Shown here: piece after piece, positions 63,501 through 64,000 of the stretch
How the letters are laid out: each line of letters begins with the position of its first letter
How positions within the stretch are numbered: position 1 is the first letter of the stretch
Assembly: GCA_905250075.1 (NCBI GenBank)
Contig: CAJNOP010000500.1
Span: 62,001 to 126,000, forward strand
Direction: 5' to 3'
DNA length: 64,000 nucleotides
Origin: Rotaria sp. Silwood1
Lineage: Eukaryota > Rotifera > Eurotatoria > Philodinida > Philodinidae
The notes under the pieces: generated by a model
What the model was told of the DNA's origin: nothing
Databases searched by the model: none
What the model saw: the letters and a program-made list of their open reading frames with translations, nothing else
Made by a program: the position numbers and the translations under genes

Positions 63501-63604
63501 TTGCATGCATTGCATACGGTTGCATAAGATGGATTAATCAACGTACATATTTCACATGTCCAGCTATTGAAGGAAGAGTTTTTGTGCACGTCGTGCATTG
63601 CCAC
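57569..63604 (-). CDS. Giant PARG-PBZ zinc-finger protein (poly(ADP-ribose) eraser/reader fusion)
   Basis: Intronless, 2011 residues. Two RanBP2-type zinc fingers lie at 14-40 (WTCEIC...CNAC) and 119-144 (WECHVC...CTIC). An RRM-like stretch is at 207-270. A microbial-type poly(ADP-ribose) glycohydrolase domain spans about 570-890, with GGG-x7-QEE (682-694, GGGYRQGAGAQEE), preceded by LLNMANATTP and followed by LSALGCGAFRNPP. Ten PBZ-like fingers follow (925-1190, Cx5Cx6-8Hx5H, as in CQYGAECHELGDTQHCRSYS with SH after), then an unassigned region (1320-1560, GPHLGHYYGDVFIVFKRE), a second unassigned region (1650-1810), and four more PBZ-like fingers (1874-1972). By family knowledge, PARG cuts poly(ADP-ribose) chains and PBZ fingers bind them, mostly at DNA damage; combined action is inference. 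Composition is far less AT-rich than genes at 1-44 kb. The start is supported by an AG (63627-63626 on this strand) 21 bases before the ATG. Confidence 0.88.
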   Translation of the reverse strand: MAMHDVHKNSSFNSWTCEICTLINPSYATVCNACNTPRALSASIKSQPAPNSSYHADASNDQPLQSSATASSVSVPPYASAAASLQTHAPSSSASRIDVISHQSTQRAQQLLDQLSTEWECHVCTFHNTDDNKRCTICHEGTRPERRHQGMRTDFVQPVLCPDTPQPDSHLHPSTARASLTTDTGLPYVKDTVLKSSKYAPVPKHEAFVYIPDLPADVADTKLEQMINERLNSNHHIKVAKIKCHSSIGVGIVFVSKSTDKHALLNIVRSTILDPETNIIISFVEQLELISYLVFDQKKQEAETVVEVARRWAQLSQSSQSPTCEQISVLFPNIFKIISRSLEELLTVRTVDVFKVNGQFANVYLRADCSFVEDLPQNITAVEITKAINAHMNDQYDQQTLYVQYNKEASSAVVLAVNAARKWMNIDYISLNNQICTKKTRLAFRVVIHPVSRSVPINLIIQHRQFQNTVTKHTQTGEKLIIELNDRSVYDQCLIVGALRVTNYSMHIDPYTVILNDPENSEINADNWYEMQMLDVKKPDIMQFVVTPQHPIFKYKWNAKYWLQQFECVKGVRDQQSDRKRHLLRVTTMLNTLGVIHKKSYTVETGGNKKEIKLKFEPLKTIAYNHRSKLAFGQVTEPSLKPPFSFTTVEVVNSDCLLVYETLAAAGNRPVLLNMANATTPGGGYRQGAGAQEENLFRRSNYCLSLDAELDDSKQAERYWCTANGEEKMLAANQSMYPIEEFGAIYTSGITVFRNTEDTGYAYLEKPVYDVCAIAVAAYQQPELKRNDKSLLTGKNAMGTRKKIENLFAITHCRHHDCLVLSALGCGAFRNPPTHVAVIFKSVIQQYAGYFKTIHFAIVDDHNAGNQHNPDGNYLPFRRILDGLRVDATTRELGVGIASGPFRIVGKDRGKMIIDEVYIFGLSPCQYGAECHELGDTQHCRSYSHPPLCPQHGTCDQVLKDEMHRSLFIHRTRCQRGGECALTKDEKHIRQYDHPEFCPRNSDCTDMSKAHLFQYRHLPMCKDGPTKFLLFRKRDTEHCRSYRHCKLNCPFGAYCVNFHDQEHFNDQSHPFYQPCPLTPFSCRYYGEFLQAKRDPNATLRREIEEHCIKFSHVCPFGRQCSNTTELHACTSIHIARKMCPDLDKCSKLTDEEHLNSFSHPKLPDIRYLCKYLGSECHDRLNHDHMIRFRHAGNYKHIGVVRYFSLNKHVNFVRNQYKMIKTVRAYVEAEKWKESKIAIPQKLIEWIRALQPIHRCSKVIFESILVHGHVMSRDYMNLLREAQFVANAVEQHNQVRQIFDHHNNQALQNHGRDFIRALVAIEFDKVVPKRSALFPVVHGVVTPHMANVVHHSPTHDQQIYIVNVKETQLKLFLKADEIATIRAHATEITQASLRLHSNPMGIGHGPDETLGTNRHVFSILGPHLGHYYGDVFIVFKRELIYHPDTNFSIQAATTFGASTNAYKMRPWLKDPGSDKARIQQFNWNKLHCSVSGYEEAAAIELMALTGQKKKTMNVDLNEIQQRWLNIDSHQVFEMHLPQLIPLDYIDHIYMPTTVFYSLTPSAQQLAKGIFRGHLTITSHKVDLNALNQLDPTRVPYQAYVIDEIMKKFADSSFYSPQGTLITLPASKFEQQVAIPMTISQSYRQYQEQHGQSDTIFIYWKALGGDMMLTVSNEFIDLAVEQRGLQCLTCYIANISLNHSDVTGHESYSYISNYRPYHHDMIMQDRQRMKAMSNSFHRGCNTDDYITYCLIIKFKTREVILAHAGSNSIYNHQTIACTFQQSELNLDTLDYIHISGGARIVPVRNLVIRHQPIPEYHPSFDKEFKQDSKAVPSKSKHDPAVAPNSMPDNEQSPAKSLWNQVKGKIFGSEPPSRKPCSNSINCLLQYSDSKEHNEKYSHPCRFSELCRSIPDHPHLEHISHLVPICQYNKICRERGNPIHRAQHRHSDLPDYLVPCRYQQGCSDKTDKHRIKYSHGEKVPLPSSIGTRKNALDLIRMKDSLFSILSNVISTKTS

Positions 63605-64000
63605 CGATGCTACTGTTTTTTGTTTTTTAAACTAAAGAAACAAAAATGTGGAAACCTCGGATTTAAATCCGAGTGTTATGTGTACTTCACAAAGTAAAAA
63701 ATAATTGATGACAGCAGTGTTCAAATCGCCTGGAGTCGGGAACTCACTGGGAACTCATAGGGTGTGGGTAGGGGTGGAAAATTGTCGTTACGTTTCCAGG
63801 TAACTGGTAACGGTTTGGTAACCGTCTCCGGGTCCTAGCCCCGAACCATGGGGTCCTCAACTCCTATTTTTGAAAAAATGTTTTTTTTCGAAAAGTATTT
63901 TTTAATGCGGAAATAGACTTTTTGAGGAAAAAAATTTTTCGAAAGCACCTGAAATTTTTTTGAAAAAAATCTTTTTTTCGAAAAAGTCTGTTTCTGCATA
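63605..64000. other. 5' flank of the large gene with repeat sequence at the window edge
   Basis: Contains a one-sided telomere-like patch (GGGTGTGGGTAGGGGTGG, 63759-63777). At the window edge there is an inverted repeat: AATGCGGAAATAGACTTTTT (63904-63923) against CGAAAAAGTCTGTTTCTGCA (63979-63998). It is likely the edge of a larger repeat running out of the window. Confidence 0.5.

Noticed and set aside
57658-63525. Smaller open frames inside the giant gene on both strands
   Set aside because: All are shadows of the 2011-residue frame, without motifs of their own.

Overview
The window looks like nuclear DNA of a bdelloid rotifer (animal), probably a Rotaria-like species. The DNA is very AT-rich. 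Genes are broken by many short introns of about 50-60 bases with plain GT...AG borders. The protein families are animal ones: cGMP-dependent kinase, latrophilin-type adhesion receptor, opsin, RASL12-type GTPase and selenoprotein T. The right-hand part carries G-rich TGTGGG-type repeats, the motif I recall as the bdelloid telomere repeat, together with bdelloid-style F-box and 7TM receptor sequences. The species assignment is inference; the gene content is read directly.

Layout. 1-5.5 kb: a 17-exon cGMP-dependent protein kinase (+). 5.5-10.7 kb: gene-free AT-rich DNA. 10.8-20.6 kb: an 18-exon latrophilin-like adhesion GPCR (+); its long introns hold a decayed coding fragment, a pogo-type MITE and a perfectly bounded hAT-type MITE. 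20.8-22.2 kb: a rhabdomeric-type opsin (-). 24.1-26.0 kb: an ankyrin-repeat protein (-). 27.0-28.2 kb: a one-TM protein of unknown function (-). 30.3-33.7 kb: three long inverted-repeat (foldback) elements around a small multi-pass membrane protein. 34.9-36.2 kb: a secreted low-complexity protein (-). 37.5-38.6 kb: a secreted leucine-rich-repeat protein (+). 39.0-40.2 kb: a RASL12-like GTPase (+). 40.6-41.7 kb: a low-complexity protein (-). 42.3-44.2 kb: a tandem pair of selenoprotein T genes.

From about 45 kb the character changes to accessory, subtelomere-like DNA: a decayed non-LTR reverse-transcriptase fragment, a bdelloid 7TM receptor with a 1.7-kb intron, an intact mariner transposon, a broken F-box/LRR gene, five head-to-head TGTGGG-type hairpins, an AT-rich palindromic block, a hAT-type MITE inserted into one of the hairpins, and a 6-kb intronless gene of clearly higher GC.

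Three things stand out. (1) The SelT pair: the first copy has an in-frame TGA exactly at the selenocysteine position plus a textbook SECIS element downstream. The second copy has cysteine at that site and carries a recognisable but degraded SECIS, a Sec-to-Cys conversion caught partway. (2) The 2011-residue protein joins two RanBP2 zinc fingers, a microbial-type poly(ADP-ribose) glycohydrolase domain and about 14 PBZ-like poly(ADP-ribose)-binding fingers, with two further domains I cannot assign; it would be both a reader and an eraser of poly(ADP-ribose). (3) The telomere-like hairpins all run G-strand into C-strand, the orientation left by telomere-telomere joining. All coordinates and splice sites come from manual reading of the sequence; no search or fold was run.
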